A stretch of 64,000 bases of DNA. Source: Hyphomicrobiales bacterium (GTDB lineage Bacteria; Pseudomonadota; Alphaproteobacteria; Rhizobiales; Rhizobiaceae). The translations under genes were made by a program, and so were the position numbers. Under the pieces are notes generated by a model that was not told the DNA's origin, made no database searches, and saw only the letters and a list, made by a program, of their open reading frames with translations. Positions 46,461 to 55,146 of the stretch are shown here, in pieces. Numbering within the stretch: position 1 is the stretch's first letter; every line of letters starts with the position of its first letter. The DNA lies in assembly GCA_900468285.1 (NCBI GenBank), contig UBTF01000012.1:248001-312000 (forward strand), read 5' to 3'.

Positions 46461-47309
46461 ATGTCTTCCACCTTTCTGATCGACCGGAGCTTGATCCGGG
46501 TTTCCGGCACCGGTGCCACGGATTTCCTGCAGAACCTCATTACGCCCGATCTCGATTCGCTGCCCGCTGGCGAAGCGCGCGCTGGCGCACTGCTGACGCC
46601 GCAGGGAAAGATCATGTTCGAATTCCTGATCTGGCGCAGCGAAGACGGATACGTGCTAGAAACAGGTAGTGATCAACAGGACCAGTTGCTACGCCGTCTG
46701 ACCATGTACAAGCTGCGTGCGCCCGTCCAACTCACCGCAGACGAACAACCGGGCGTCAGCGTCTATTGGGACGAGACGGCACCGGCAGGCGCCGTCAAGG
46801 ATAGCCGTTTCTCGGAGGCCGGTGTCGATCTCTACCGCATGCCTGGCACTTCCAGCGCGCAAGACGCATCTTCATATCACCAGCTTCGCGTGGCACATGG
46901 CATCGTCGTCGCTGGTCTCGACTACCAGCTTCAGGATGCCTTCCCGCATGATGTCCTGATGGACGTGAATGAAGGCGTCTCCTTCAGGAAGGGCTGTTTC
47001 GTCGGGCAGGAAGTCGTGTCGAGGATGAAGCATCGCGGCACGGCCCGCCGCCGTGTCGTAACGGTAACTGCAGATACGGACCTCCCGGACACCGGCACGG
47101 AAATCCTCGCCGCCGGCAAACCTCTCGGCGTCCTCGGCACCGTCTGCGGAAAACAGGGACTAGCCATCATCCGTACGGATCGCGCCGCCGATGCGATGGC
47201 ATCGGGTGCCGATATCACCGCAGGCTCCGCCACGGTTACGGTCGCCCTGCCCGCCTGGAGCGGGTTGAGCTTCCCTGCTGCCGACCCGGCAGTCTCTTCG
47301 GAAGACTGA
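46461..47309 (+). CDS. ygfZ: Folate-binding Fe-S cluster protein YgfZ
   Basis: YgfZ helps to make or repair Fe-S enzymes with tetrahydrofolate. The 282-residue protein has LIDRSLIRVSGTGATDFLQNLIT, ARAGALLTPQGKIMFEFLIW and the family signature KGCFVGQEVVSRMKHRG with the conserved Cys. The frame begins with a GTG at 46449; the ATG at 46461 is preferred. It is three bases before the HD gene, which overlaps the phosphatase gene, so the three form an operon. Confidence 0.94.
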   Translation: MSSTFLIDRSLIRVSGTGATDFLQNLITPDLDSLPAGEARAGALLTPQGKIMFEFLIWRSEDGYVLETGSDQQDQLLRRLTMYKLRAPVQLTADEQPGVSVYWDETAPAGAVKDSRFSEAGVDLYRMPGTSSAQDASSYHQLRVAHGIVVAGLDYQLQDAFPHDVLMDVNEGVSFRKGCFVGQEVVSRMKHRGTARRRVVTVTADTDLPDTGTEILAAGKPLGVLGTVCGKQGLAIIRTDRAADAMASGADITAGSATVTVALPAWSGLSFPAADPAVSSED

Positions 47310-47311
47310 AC

Positions 47312-47923
47312 GTGGCAGCGTCGAAAACGCCACGCGCGTGGCAGCGAATGCTTTCGGGCAGGCGGCTCGATCTTCTGGACCCCTCGCCGCTTGACGTGGA
47401 ACTGGCCGATATCGCCCATGGCCTTGCCAGAGTGGCGCGCTGGAACGGGCAGACGCAGGGTGACCATGCGTTTTCCGTCGCGCAACACAGCCTCATCGTG
47501 GAAACCATTTTCTCCAGATTGAACCCTGCGGCGACCGCGGACGAACTTTTGATGGCCTTGTTGCATGACGCGCCGGAATATGTAATCGGCGACATGATAT
47601 CGCCCTTCAAATCCGTTGTCGGCGGCGGTTACAAGAGTGTCGAAAAGCGGCTGGAAGCGGCAATCCACCTGCGCTTCGGTCTTGCCCCGCATCCCGGACG
47701 CGAACTCAAGGACCGCATCAAGAAGGCGGATACTGTCGCAGCCTTTTTTGAGGCAACCGAGTTGGCGGGTTTCTCACTCAGCGAAGCGCAGAAATTCTTC
47801 GGCCTGCCACGCGGCATCACCAGAGACATGATCGAGATATCGCCCGTGCCTGCGATCGATGCTCAAGGTCGATTTATAGCACGCTTCGAAGCGATCGAGC
47901 AGCTTCGGAAGGATTTGAGATGA
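47312..47923 (+). CDS. HD-domain phosphohydrolase
   Basis: This 203-residue protein has the HD signature: HAFSVAQHSLIVE, LLHDAPEYVIGDM and the later Asp in IKKADTVAA. The pattern is like the YfbR type of 5'-nucleotidase. Substrate is unknown. The GTG start is three bases after the ygfZ stop, and the end overlaps the next gene by ATGA. Coupling with ygfZ is notable. Confidence 0.87.
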   Translation: MAASKTPRAWQRMLSGRRLDLLDPSPLDVELADIAHGLARVARWNGQTQGDHAFSVAQHSLIVETIFSRLNPAATADELLMALLHDAPEYVIGDMISPFKSVVGGGYKSVEKRLEAAIHLRFGLAPHPGRELKDRIKKADTVAAFFEATELAGFSLSEAQKFFGLPRGITRDMIEISPVPAIDAQGRFIARFEAIEQLRKDLR

Positions 47924-48453
47924 GCCAGATTGTCGTTTGCCCCCTGTCGCGCATCGGGGAAACGGCCGTGCGCCACAAGTCGCGGGAAATGGTAACCCTG
48001 ATTGCGAAGGAGCAGAGCTTCCACCGCCCTGCCGTGATTTCTGCAGAGCGCCATCTGACCCTTCAGATGAATGACATTACCTTCAAGGGCACCGACAAGC
48101 TGATTGCACCGGATGATCTGCACGTGCAGCAACTGATCGATTTTGCCCATGGGTGGGACCAGTCGGCCCCATTGCTGATTCATTGCTGGATGGGCGTTTC
48201 GCGCTCCCCCGCCGCTGCGCTTATCGTCGCTCTGGCGGTTCGTCCGGAACAGGATGACGCGGCGCTTGCCGCGCGGCTGCGCATCGTTTCGCCCTATGCT
48301 ACGCCCAATTCCCGCATCATCGAAATCGGAGATCGGCTGCTTGGCCGGGGCGGTGCGCTGATTGCAGCCATCAAATCAATCGGACGCGGCGCGGATACGG
48401 ATGGCAATGTGCCGTTCGTTCTGCCCCTCTATGAGCAGGTGGCTCAGGAGTGA
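47920..48453 (+). CDS. Protein-tyrosine phosphatase-like protein
   Basis: The 177-residue protein has the CX5R phosphatase loop in HCWMGVSRSPAAALI, with Cys near residue 89 and Arg six positions later. The N-terminal SQIVVCPLSRI and DDLHVQQLIDFAHGW fit an atypical dual-specificity fold. Substrate could be a phosphoprotein or a small phosphate ester. It ends the ygfZ-HD operon and is convergent with the EF-hand gene. Confidence 0.85.
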   Translation: MSQIVVCPLSRIGETAVRHKSREMVTLIAKEQSFHRPAVISAERHLTLQMNDITFKGTDKLIAPDDLHVQQLIDFAHGWDQSAPLLIHCWMGVSRSPAAALIVALAVRPEQDDAALAARLRIVSPYATPNSRIIEIGDRLLGRGGALIAAIKSIGRGADTDGNVPFVLPLYEQVAQE

Positions 48454-48527
48454 GGCGAAAACCGGAAGCACGATCCGCTCCCGGCTCTCCATGGATGAGG
48501 TCGCCGCATCATTGCGGCAGCGCCATG

Positions 48528-49367
48528 TCAGACGGTGATCGACTGCGCGGTGGTGTCCTCTTCATCGCCTACGAACTGATATTCCTTGGCTATCTGTTCC
48601 AGGCGCGCGATAAAACCATCCATTGAGCCATCGACAACACTGCTGTCACCGCTCTCTGCAGTTTCCGCTGAAGAAGACATCGCATGTTGCAGTGGACCTA
48701 CGCCTTCCATGCCCCTGCCCGCCTTCATTTCTTCCGGGCTGACGGAACCGTCAGCATCGCTGTCCAGGCTGCTGAACAGGCTTGTCGCCATGTCTTCGGC
48801 CAGGTCGTCAGGGCGCCTGGCCAGAAATTCTGCCTGGGAAACGACGCCGTCACCGTTGGTATCGAGGGATGATGTCGTGGTCGAATCGTCCTCCTCGCCG
48901 CCAGCGGAATGCGGACCACGCGGCCGGGTTTCCATGGCAGACATCTCTGCCGCGCTGACGACACCATCGCCATCGCTATCCAGCTGCGTGAACAGGTTGG
49001 TCGACATCTCCTCGGTCACATCATCAGGCCGAGCTGTCGAGAATTCGGATTGCGAAAGCGTGCCGCTTCCATCCGTATCAAGACTGGAGAAATAGTCGGC
49101 TTGTGATTGTTCGCTGGTGCTGCTCGACGTCTCGTCGGACTCGGAGGTCGGCGAGAAGTTGAGCAGCATTGTCATCAGCGTGGAAAGGAACTGGTTGATC
49201 GCGCTGCTGCTGTCTGCGCTTTCAGAACTCATATTAGAGCCTGAAGACGAGCCGCCAGTTGAGGCAGTGCTGTTTCCTTCGTGATTGACAGTGCTATCGG
49301 AGGTCTGGGCGAGAGCGTTGGGGCTGCGATAATATTGATTATTAGAAATTGATGAAATGGTCGTCAT
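48528..49367 (-). CDS. Calmodulin-like EF-hand protein
   Basis: The 279-residue acidic protein has four EF-hand loops: DTDGSGTLSQSE (97-108), DSDGDGVVSAAE (130-141), DTNGDGVVSQAE (169-180) and DSDADGSVSPEE (202-213). Each has Asp at 1, 3 and 5, Gly at 6 and Glu at 12, so all four should bind calcium. The loops form two pairs, each unit running D...E F/M...RPDD. The first 90 residues are Ser/Thr/Asn-rich with no signal peptide. Calsymin of Rhizobium etli is a secreted EF-hand protein also without a classical signal, a possible parallel. Confidence 0.92.
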   Translation of the reverse strand: MTTISSISNNQYYRSPNALAQTSDSTVNHEGNSTASTGGSSSGSNMSSESADSSSAINQFLSTLMTMLLNFSPTSESDETSSSTSEQSQADYFSSLDTDGSGTLSQSEFSTARPDDVTEEMSTNLFTQLDSDGDGVVSAAEMSAMETRPRGPHSAGGEEDDSTTTSSLDTNGDGVVSQAEFLARRPDDLAEDMATSLFSSLDSDADGSVSPEEMKAGRGMEGVGPLQHAMSSSAETAESGDSSVVDGSMDGFIARLEQIAKEYQFVGDEEDTTAQSITV

Positions 49368-49647
49368 TCACCGTCTCCCTGTCGGAGCATATTGTCTTGG
49401 ACTGTTTAGGGAAACATGTTCGCGCCACGCGATAAAGGCGAACCAGACAATAATTACTTGAATTGCAGTGAAAATAAAAACGAATTGTTAACCATTTATT
49501 TCTGGTCGACATTTCACAAATCTAAAAAACCGCTTCGTTATTTAACCGGTTCTGACGGTCTCCGATCGTCGTTTTTTCTCTACGGATGGAGCAAAACCGG
49601 CATCGCGCCGTTACCGTTTCTCACGCAACATAAAGAGGTTAGGATAT

Positions 49648-50472
49648 ATGGATCAACAGGCTACGGATATCATCGTCGCGTCGCAGGCGGCACTTCGTCA
49701 GGCAAGTGCGCTGATGGTTCAATATTCCTTCTCCATTGTCGGAGCCCTCATTCTGCTCATCATCGGCTGGGTTGCCGCAACGCTGTTACAGCGTTGGTCT
49801 TATGAGGGTCTGTCACGCATTCGCGGATTTGATGAAACGCTGGCGCGTTTCTTCTCGGGCATCGTGCGCTACGTTGTGCTCATTCTCGTGCTCGTCATGG
49901 TGCTTGGCCAGTTTGGCGTACAGACGGCTTCGATCCTTGCGGCGCTGGGTGCCGCCGGTCTGGCGGTAGGTCTGGCGCTTCAAGGCACGCTGCAGAACAT
50001 TGCTGCCGGCATCATGCTGCTCGTCCTTCGCCCATTCCGCGTTGGCGAATATATCGAAACCAGCGCGGTCACCGGTACTGTCGTTGAAATCGGACTGTTT
50101 GCGACGGAGTTGAAGACCAGTGACGGGCTTTATCGCCTGGCTCCCAATTCGACGCTTTGGAACGTGCCGATTACCAATTTCAGCCGTTTCCCGTCACGCC
50201 GCCATGAGCTTACCGTTACCGTTCCGAAGGGCGAAAGCATCGCTGACACGCAGGAAATGCTGATGAACATCGTCCGCTCCGACAGCCGTGTTCTGCTTGA
50301 TCCCGCACCGACAACATTTGTCGATTCCGCCAGCAACGACAGCGCAACCGTGAAACTGCGGTACTGGGCCAAAAGCGATAACTGGTTTGCGACGACACGC
50401 GATGTGACAAAGGCGCTGAAGTCGGCGTTCGACGAACGCGCGGTGAATGTCGGAGATCAGTCCGCACAGTAA
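49648..50472 (+). CDS. mscS: Small-conductance mechanosensitive channel MscS
   Basis: MscS opens on membrane stretch and saves cells from osmotic downshock. The 274-residue protein has three N-terminal helices; the third has the pore pattern GVQTASILAALGAAGLAVGLALQGTLQNIAAGIMLL. The beta domain follows (FRVGEYIETSAVTGTVVEIGLFAT) and then the alpha/beta cap. AAGAGGTTAGGATAT lies before the ATG. The 280 bases upstream, toward the EF-hand gene, are AT-rich and should hold divergent promoters. A strong bidirectional terminator follows. Confidence 0.95.
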   Translation: MDQQATDIIVASQAALRQASALMVQYSFSIVGALILLIIGWVAATLLQRWSYEGLSRIRGFDETLARFFSGIVRYVVLILVLVMVLGQFGVQTASILAALGAAGLAVGLALQGTLQNIAAGIMLLVLRPFRVGEYIETSAVTGTVVEIGLFATELKTSDGLYRLAPNSTLWNVPITNFSRFPSRRHELTVTVPKGESIADTQEMLMNIVRSDSRVLLDPAPTTFVDSASNDSATVKLRYWAKSDNWFATTRDVTKALKSAFDERAVNVGDQSAQ

Positions 50473-50481
50473 AAGCGTGAC

Positions 50482-50511
50482 GCAGGCAGGTCGTCCGAAC
50501 GACCTGCCTGC
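50482..50511. terminator. Bidirectional hairpin between mscS and the ABC permease
   Basis: GCAGGCAGGTCGT-CCGA-ACGACCTGCCTGC is a perfect 13-bp stem with a 4-base loop between two convergent genes. It is the longest perfect stem in the window, though a T-run is lacking on both sides. Confidence 0.75.
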
Positions 50512-50516
50512 CCGAC

Positions 50517-51335
50517 TTACTGACCCATGGTGGACCGGTGTGCCCAGCCTGTCATGCGTCGTTCAACCCACGCCATGATGGCGTACATGACGATGCCCTC
50601 GACGGCGAGCATCAACAGCCCTGCGAAAACAAGCGGCACATTGAACTGGCTCTGGGCCGAGCTCATCATGTTGCCAAGCCCGTAATTGGAAGCGACGGTT
50701 TCGGAGACGACGGACCCGACAAAGGCAAGTGTGATGGCAATCTTCAGCGAGCCGAAGAAATAGGGCATGGATCTGGGTATGCCCACTTTCAGCATAATGT
50801 CCATCTTCCTTGCGCCCAATGCCCGCAAAACATCCTCTGTTTCAGGCTCGATGGTGGCAAGACCGGTCGCCACATTGACGACGATCGGGAAGAAGGAAAT
50901 GAGGAAGGCCGTCAGCACCGCAGGCACGGTTCCGATGCCGAACCAGATCACAAGAATGGGGACTAGCGCCACTTTAGGGATGGCATTAAAGCCGATCATG
51001 AGCGGATAAAGACCAGCATAGATGGTTTTGGACCAGCCAATGAACAGACCGATTGCCAGCCCTGCTGCCACAGCAAGCGCAAATCCAAGCGTGGTCGTAT
51101 AAAGCGTCTGCAGCGAGTTTTTCCAGATCGGCGACCAGTATTGCACGATGGCCTGCGCGACCCGCATGGGCGACGGCAGAACGGTCTGCGGCATCTTCAG
51201 CGCGTGGACCAGCAGTTCCCACACAAGAATTAGCGCAAGCGTATAGAGCCACGGCGCCGCCTTGACCCAGTTGATACGGGCAACCAGTGGCTTGGGCGGT
51301 ACCGCAGCCACCGGGCTTTCGATGGCCGAACTCAT
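50517..51335 (-). CDS. ABC transporter permease (NitT/TauT family)
   Basis: This 272-residue inner-membrane protein has about six helices and the BPD_transp_1 (SsuC/TauC-type) loop motif EAA-like segment EDVLRALGARKMDIMLKVGIPRSMPYF that contacts the ATPase. It is the membrane part of the importer encoded with the next two genes. It overlaps the ATPase gene by four bases (ATGA). Confidence 0.92.
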   Translation of the reverse strand: MSSAIESPVAAVPPKPLVARINWVKAAPWLYTLALILVWELLVHALKMPQTVLPSPMRVAQAIVQYWSPIWKNSLQTLYTTTLGFALAVAAGLAIGLFIGWSKTIYAGLYPLMIGFNAIPKVALVPILVIWFGIGTVPAVLTAFLISFFPIVVNVATGLATIEPETEDVLRALGARKMDIMLKVGIPRSMPYFFGSLKIAITLAFVGSVVSETVASNYGLGNMMSSAQSQFNVPLVFAGLLMLAVEGIVMYAIMAWVERRMTGWAHRSTMGQ

Positions 51336-52120
51336 GCAGCAACCCTCGCCTTGGCGATTTCGCCGTGCAACTGCTGCACCATCTCGTTGAAGCCTTTCTC
51401 ATACATTAGATCCAGCTGGCGCGGTCTGGCGAAAGGAACCTTGTGTTCCGCAAGTATTCGCCCCGGTCTTGCGCTCATGACGAAGACCTTGTCGGCCAGA
51501 AATGTCGCCTCGCGCAGATCATGCGTCACGAGCACGATGGTCACGCGCTTGGCAGCATGCAGGTCGCGGATGACGCACCACAGCTCTTCGCGCGTAAAGG
51601 CATCCAGCGCGCCGAATGGTTCGTCCAGCATCAGCAATTCGGGCTCATGGATGAGCGCGCGGCAGAGATTTGCCCGCTGCTGCATTCCGCCAGACAGCTG
51701 CCATGGGAATTTCGAGCCGAAGCCTTTCAGCCCCACGATTTCCAGCAGGCGCTCGGCCTTGGCGATATATTCTGCCTTATTGGCCTTCAGCCTGTGCCTG
51801 TGTCTTTCCACGATCTCCAGCGGCAGCAGGATATTCTCCAGCGTTGTGCGCCATGGCAGCATGGTGGGGTTTTGAAACGCCATTCCAACGATGGATACCG
51901 GCTCCGTTACCTGCTTACCTGCGACGATGACATTGCCGGTCTGGGGGATATGAAGGCCGGTAACGAGCTTCATCAAGGTCGATTTTCCGCAGCCCGATGG
52001 TCCGACGACAGCGGCAAACTGGCCCTTCTTGATCTTGAGATCGAGACCTGAAACGGCAAGCGTACCGGCTGTGCCGCCATAGCGCATATCAACGCCATCG
52101 ATTTCAACCAGATGAGCCAT
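51332..52120 (-). CDS. ABC transporter ATP-binding protein (NitT/TauT family)
   Basis: The 262-residue ATPase has Walker A GPSGCGKSTLMK, the signature LSGGMQQRANLCRALI, Walker B LLMLDEPFGALD and the switch histidine in VTHDLREATFLAD. It powers the importer. The order here is substrate-binding protein, ATPase, permease. AGGA precedes the ATG. Confidence 0.94.
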   Translation of the reverse strand: MAHLVEIDGVDMRYGGTAGTLAVSGLDLKIKKGQFAAVVGPSGCGKSTLMKLVTGLHIPQTGNVIVAGKQVTEPVSIVGMAFQNPTMLPWRTTLENILLPLEIVERHRHRLKANKAEYIAKAERLLEIVGLKGFGSKFPWQLSGGMQQRANLCRALIHEPELLMLDEPFGALDAFTREELWCVIRDLHAAKRVTIVLVTHDLREATFLADKVFVMSARPGRILAEHKVPFARPRQLDLMYEKGFNEMVQQLHGEIAKARVAA

Positions 52121-52199
52121 TCCTGTTCCTGTTTTTGAATTTCGCTTTGAAGCTCGCGGTCTTCATACGACAACGGCAGTTGCCGTCGCAGGGCGAGCG

Positions 52200-53240
52200 T
52201 CAGGGCAGCAACCGCTCATCCTTCGGTGGCAGGAAGCTCGCATCGAACACCTGTTCGGCCTTCGCATTTCCCTTGAGGCCAAGCGAGACCTTGAGCGTTT
52301 CGAGCGATGCCGCAAGGCGCGCGGGATCTACGCCACCCATGCCGTTCTCGACCACATAGGGTGTCTTGATGTTCATGGCATTGGCCATGGTCAGCCGCTG
52401 CAATTCAATGTCGCTGTTGAGCGTTTCATTCCGCTTCAAAACGGCCGCGACGCCTTCCTCGGGGTTCTTGACCGCATCGGCGAAACCCTTGGCGAGAGCC
52501 TTGAGGAATCCTTTGACCGCAGCGGGATTTTCCGAAGCAAAATCAGTGTTTACCATCACGGCATTGCCATAGAGATTCAAGCCATGCTCGGCCATGAGGA
52601 TGGTTGCGATGTCGTCATCGGCAATGCCTTGGGCTTTCAGATTGAGAATGACCGAAAAGGCAAAACCGAAGACGGCGTCGACATCACCCTTTGCGAGCAT
52701 CGGCTCACGCACGGGAAAGCCGATGGATTCGATCTTGATCTTGCTGTCATCGATCTTCGCGACCTGCTTGAAGGCTTTCCATTGCGCAAAGGCACCATCT
52801 GGCGGCGGTGCGCCCAGCGTCTTGCCCTCCAGCGATTTGGGGTCACCGGTCACACCCAGCGACTTGCGGCCAACAACCGCAAATGTCGGGCGCTCATAGA
52901 CCATGTAGACGGCTTTGACCTTCTGGGACGGGTCTTCGTCCAGAAACTTGATGAGCGAATTGATGTCACCGAAGCCCATTTGATAGGCCCCGGTCGCCAC
53001 GCGCGGAATGGCTTCCACCGAGCCATTGCCGCTGTCGATCGTCACATCAAGACCTTCTGCCTTGAAGTAGCCCTTGTCGAGCGCGAGCAGAAAGCCGGCG
53101 GCAGGACCTTCGAATTTCCAATCGAGCGTGAATTTGACGGCGGTTTGCGCGAAGGCTGGAACGGGCAGCGCTGCAATAGTTGCAGACAAACCTATAGCGG
53201 CCAAAGCCGCTGTCTTTGAAAACAGCCTTCGCGTCAACAT
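52200..53240 (-). CDS. ABC transporter substrate-binding protein (NMT1/THI5-like)
   Basis: The 346-residue periplasmic protein starts MLTRRLFSKTAALAAIG, with a twin-arginine-like RR followed by a hydrophobic segment and a cut site near AFAQ. The mature part begins VKFTLDWKFEGPAAGFLLALDKGYFKAEGLDVTI, the NitT/TauT-THI5 pattern. The ligand may be a sulfonate, nitrile, pyrimidine or thiamine precursor; none can be chosen. Sixteen extra codons upstream are open but not conserved. The region upstream is AT-rich and no thiamine riboswitch was seen. Confidence 0.9.
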   Translation of the reverse strand: MLTRRLFSKTAALAAIGLSATIAALPVPAFAQTAVKFTLDWKFEGPAAGFLLALDKGYFKAEGLDVTIDSGNGSVEAIPRVATGAYQMGFGDINSLIKFLDEDPSQKVKAVYMVYERPTFAVVGRKSLGVTGDPKSLEGKTLGAPPPDGAFAQWKAFKQVAKIDDSKIKIESIGFPVREPMLAKGDVDAVFGFAFSVILNLKAQGIADDDIATILMAEHGLNLYGNAVMVNTDFASENPAAVKGFLKALAKGFADAVKNPEEGVAAVLKRNETLNSDIELQRLTMANAMNIKTPYVVENGMGGVDPARLAASLETLKVSLGLKGNAKAEQVFDASFLPPKDERLLP

Positions 53241-53526
53241 TCTGAAATTTCCCTCTGGAGGTTTTTTATTGTGTTGGCGACCATACAAACCAATTTAAAA
53301 CGGCATGGCAAGCAAAAACAGCATATTTTTTACACAAAAATTATTCTGATTAAATATTGTGCTTTTAGCATTTTCAGTAGCTGCGTTAAGCGCGTTTTGC
53401 AGGCATTCATGAGCCTCGTCACAAGATTGTTCACAAAACGAACACATCGTTCTCTAATGGCGGGATTGCTAAAAAAGCAGATGCGGCAAACATAGGGCCT
53501 CAAGCGAAGACCTTTTGGAGGCACCC

Positions 53527-55101
53527 ATGACATCCGCCCTCGGCATCCACCACATCACCATGATCACCCGCAAGGTTCAGGCGAATGTCGATTTTTACGT
53601 TGGCTTTCTGGGGCTGCGGCTGGTCAAGCGGTCAGCCGGGTTCGAAGATGCCATGCAGCTCCACCTTTTCTACGGCGATCACGCGGCGACACCGGGCTCC
53701 CTCATGACCTTCCTTGTCTGGGAAGACGGTGGCCAGGGCCGCGTGGGCTATGGGCAAACACTCGAAGTGTCGCTTGCCATAGACCCCGGAAGCATCGGCT
53801 TCTGGCTGACGCGCGCGCTCTCTGCCGGTATTCGCACCGAAGGCCCGATGGAGGAATTCGGCGAACCGGTCATTCGCTTGAAGGACCCTGACGGCATCAT
53901 CCTCAAACTTGTCGGAACTCATGCTTTTCCGCATGCAACGCCGCATGTGGCCCCCGGCATCCCTCTCGAACACGCCATTCGCCGCATTCGCGGCGCAACG
54001 ATGCTGAGTGAAGTACCGGAGGAAACGGAAAGCTTTCTGCAGCGCTATTTCGGCTATGAGCGGCTTGGTCACAACGGATCGATCCGGCGACTGGGATCAG
54101 CGTCCGGCGACATTGTGGATGTACGCGATGCCGCAGGTTTCTGGTCGAGCGCGCCCGGCACCGGCACGGTGGATCACATCGCCTTTCGCGCCAGAGACAT
54201 GGATGACCTGAACGAGACGCTCAAGGAGCTCAAGTCCCTGAACTCCTCCACCACAAACGCACATGACAGGAAATACTTCTCTTCCCTCTATGTTCGCGAA
54301 CCCGGCAACGTGCTGATCGAGATGGCGACGGATGCGCCGGGCATGGCCCTGGATGAGCCGGCAGAAACCTTGGGAGAGCAACTCTTCATACCGCCGCTTT
54401 TCATGCGAGATGAGGAGGACGTGCGCGTGGCTCTGCCGCAATTCTCCATGCCGGGGGAAGAGCGGGTCATCTACCGCGACCTTCCTTTCGTGCATCGGTT
54501 CTACACGCCGAAGGATGCGGATGGCAGCACGATCCTTCTCCTGCATGGATCAGGCGGCAGCGAAACCAGCCTCATGTCTCTCGCACACCGTGCCAACCCG
54601 CGCGCAACCTTGCTTGGCGTGCGTGGCCGCAGCACGGAAGAAGACATTGCGCGCTGGTTTCGCCGCTTCTCCTCCACAAGCTTTGACCAGAAGGACATCG
54701 CATCCGAAGCGGAAGCATTTGCCGCTTTCATCGAAGGAGCAATTCCCGCCTATGGTCTGGACTGGCAAAGGCTGAGCTTCATCGGCCATTCGAATGGCGC
54801 CAACTTCCTGGCTGCTTTCTTTGCGCTCTACCCGCAATTTGCGCGCAATGCCCTGCTGCTGCGCCCCATGCCGGTGCTTGAACCGTGGCCGCTTTCGGAT
54901 CTTGCGGGAAAACAGCTGACGCTTGCAGCAGGCACGAAGGATCGCCACGGCAGTGAGACGGAGCACCTGAAAGCCCGCCTCGAGGGCAATGGTGCCGCCG
55001 TGGAAATCCGGCATCTGCCGCTTGGTCACGAGCTTGGGCTGGAAGATGTGGAATTGGCAAGACAATGGGCGGTGGAGGCTGGCGTGACGGGCCTTGCCTA
55101 A
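53527..55101 (+). CDS. Ring-cleaving dioxygenase / alpha-beta hydrolase fusion
   Basis: This 524-residue protein joins two enzymes. Residues 1-315 form a double glyoxalase (VOC) dioxygenase of MhqO type with metal ligands His8 or His9, His217 and Glu265 (GIHHITMI, VDHIAFRA, VLIEMATD). Residues 318-524 are an alpha/beta hydrolase of MhqD type: LLLHGSGGSE, Ser422 in GHSNGAN, His501 in LPLGHELG. MhqO/MhqD defend Bacillus against quinones. GGAGG lies before the ATG. The fusion is divergent from the ABC importer across an AT-rich 286 bases. Confidence 0.9.
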   Translation: MTSALGIHHITMITRKVQANVDFYVGFLGLRLVKRSAGFEDAMQLHLFYGDHAATPGSLMTFLVWEDGGQGRVGYGQTLEVSLAIDPGSIGFWLTRALSAGIRTEGPMEEFGEPVIRLKDPDGIILKLVGTHAFPHATPHVAPGIPLEHAIRRIRGATMLSEVPEETESFLQRYFGYERLGHNGSIRRLGSASGDIVDVRDAAGFWSSAPGTGTVDHIAFRARDMDDLNETLKELKSLNSSTTNAHDRKYFSSLYVREPGNVLIEMATDAPGMALDEPAETLGEQLFIPPLFMRDEEDVRVALPQFSMPGEERVIYRDLPFVHRFYTPKDADGSTILLLHGSGGSETSLMSLAHRANPRATLLGVRGRSTEEDIARWFRRFSSTSFDQKDIASEAEAFAAFIEGAIPAYGLDWQRLSFIGHSNGANFLAAFFALYPQFARNALLLRPMPVLEPWPLSDLAGKQLTLAAGTKDRHGSETEHLKARLEGNGAAVEIRHLPLGHELGLEDVELARQWAVEAGVTGLA

Positions 55102-55146
55102 TCCTTCAGAAAGAGCTTAAAAAACAGGATCATATCCGGAGTTCTT

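Noticed and set aside
53241-53526. Thiamine (TPP) riboswitch before the THI5-like binding protein
   Set aside because: I looked for the CTGAGA-type core on the minus strand and did not see it; the region is simply AT-rich.
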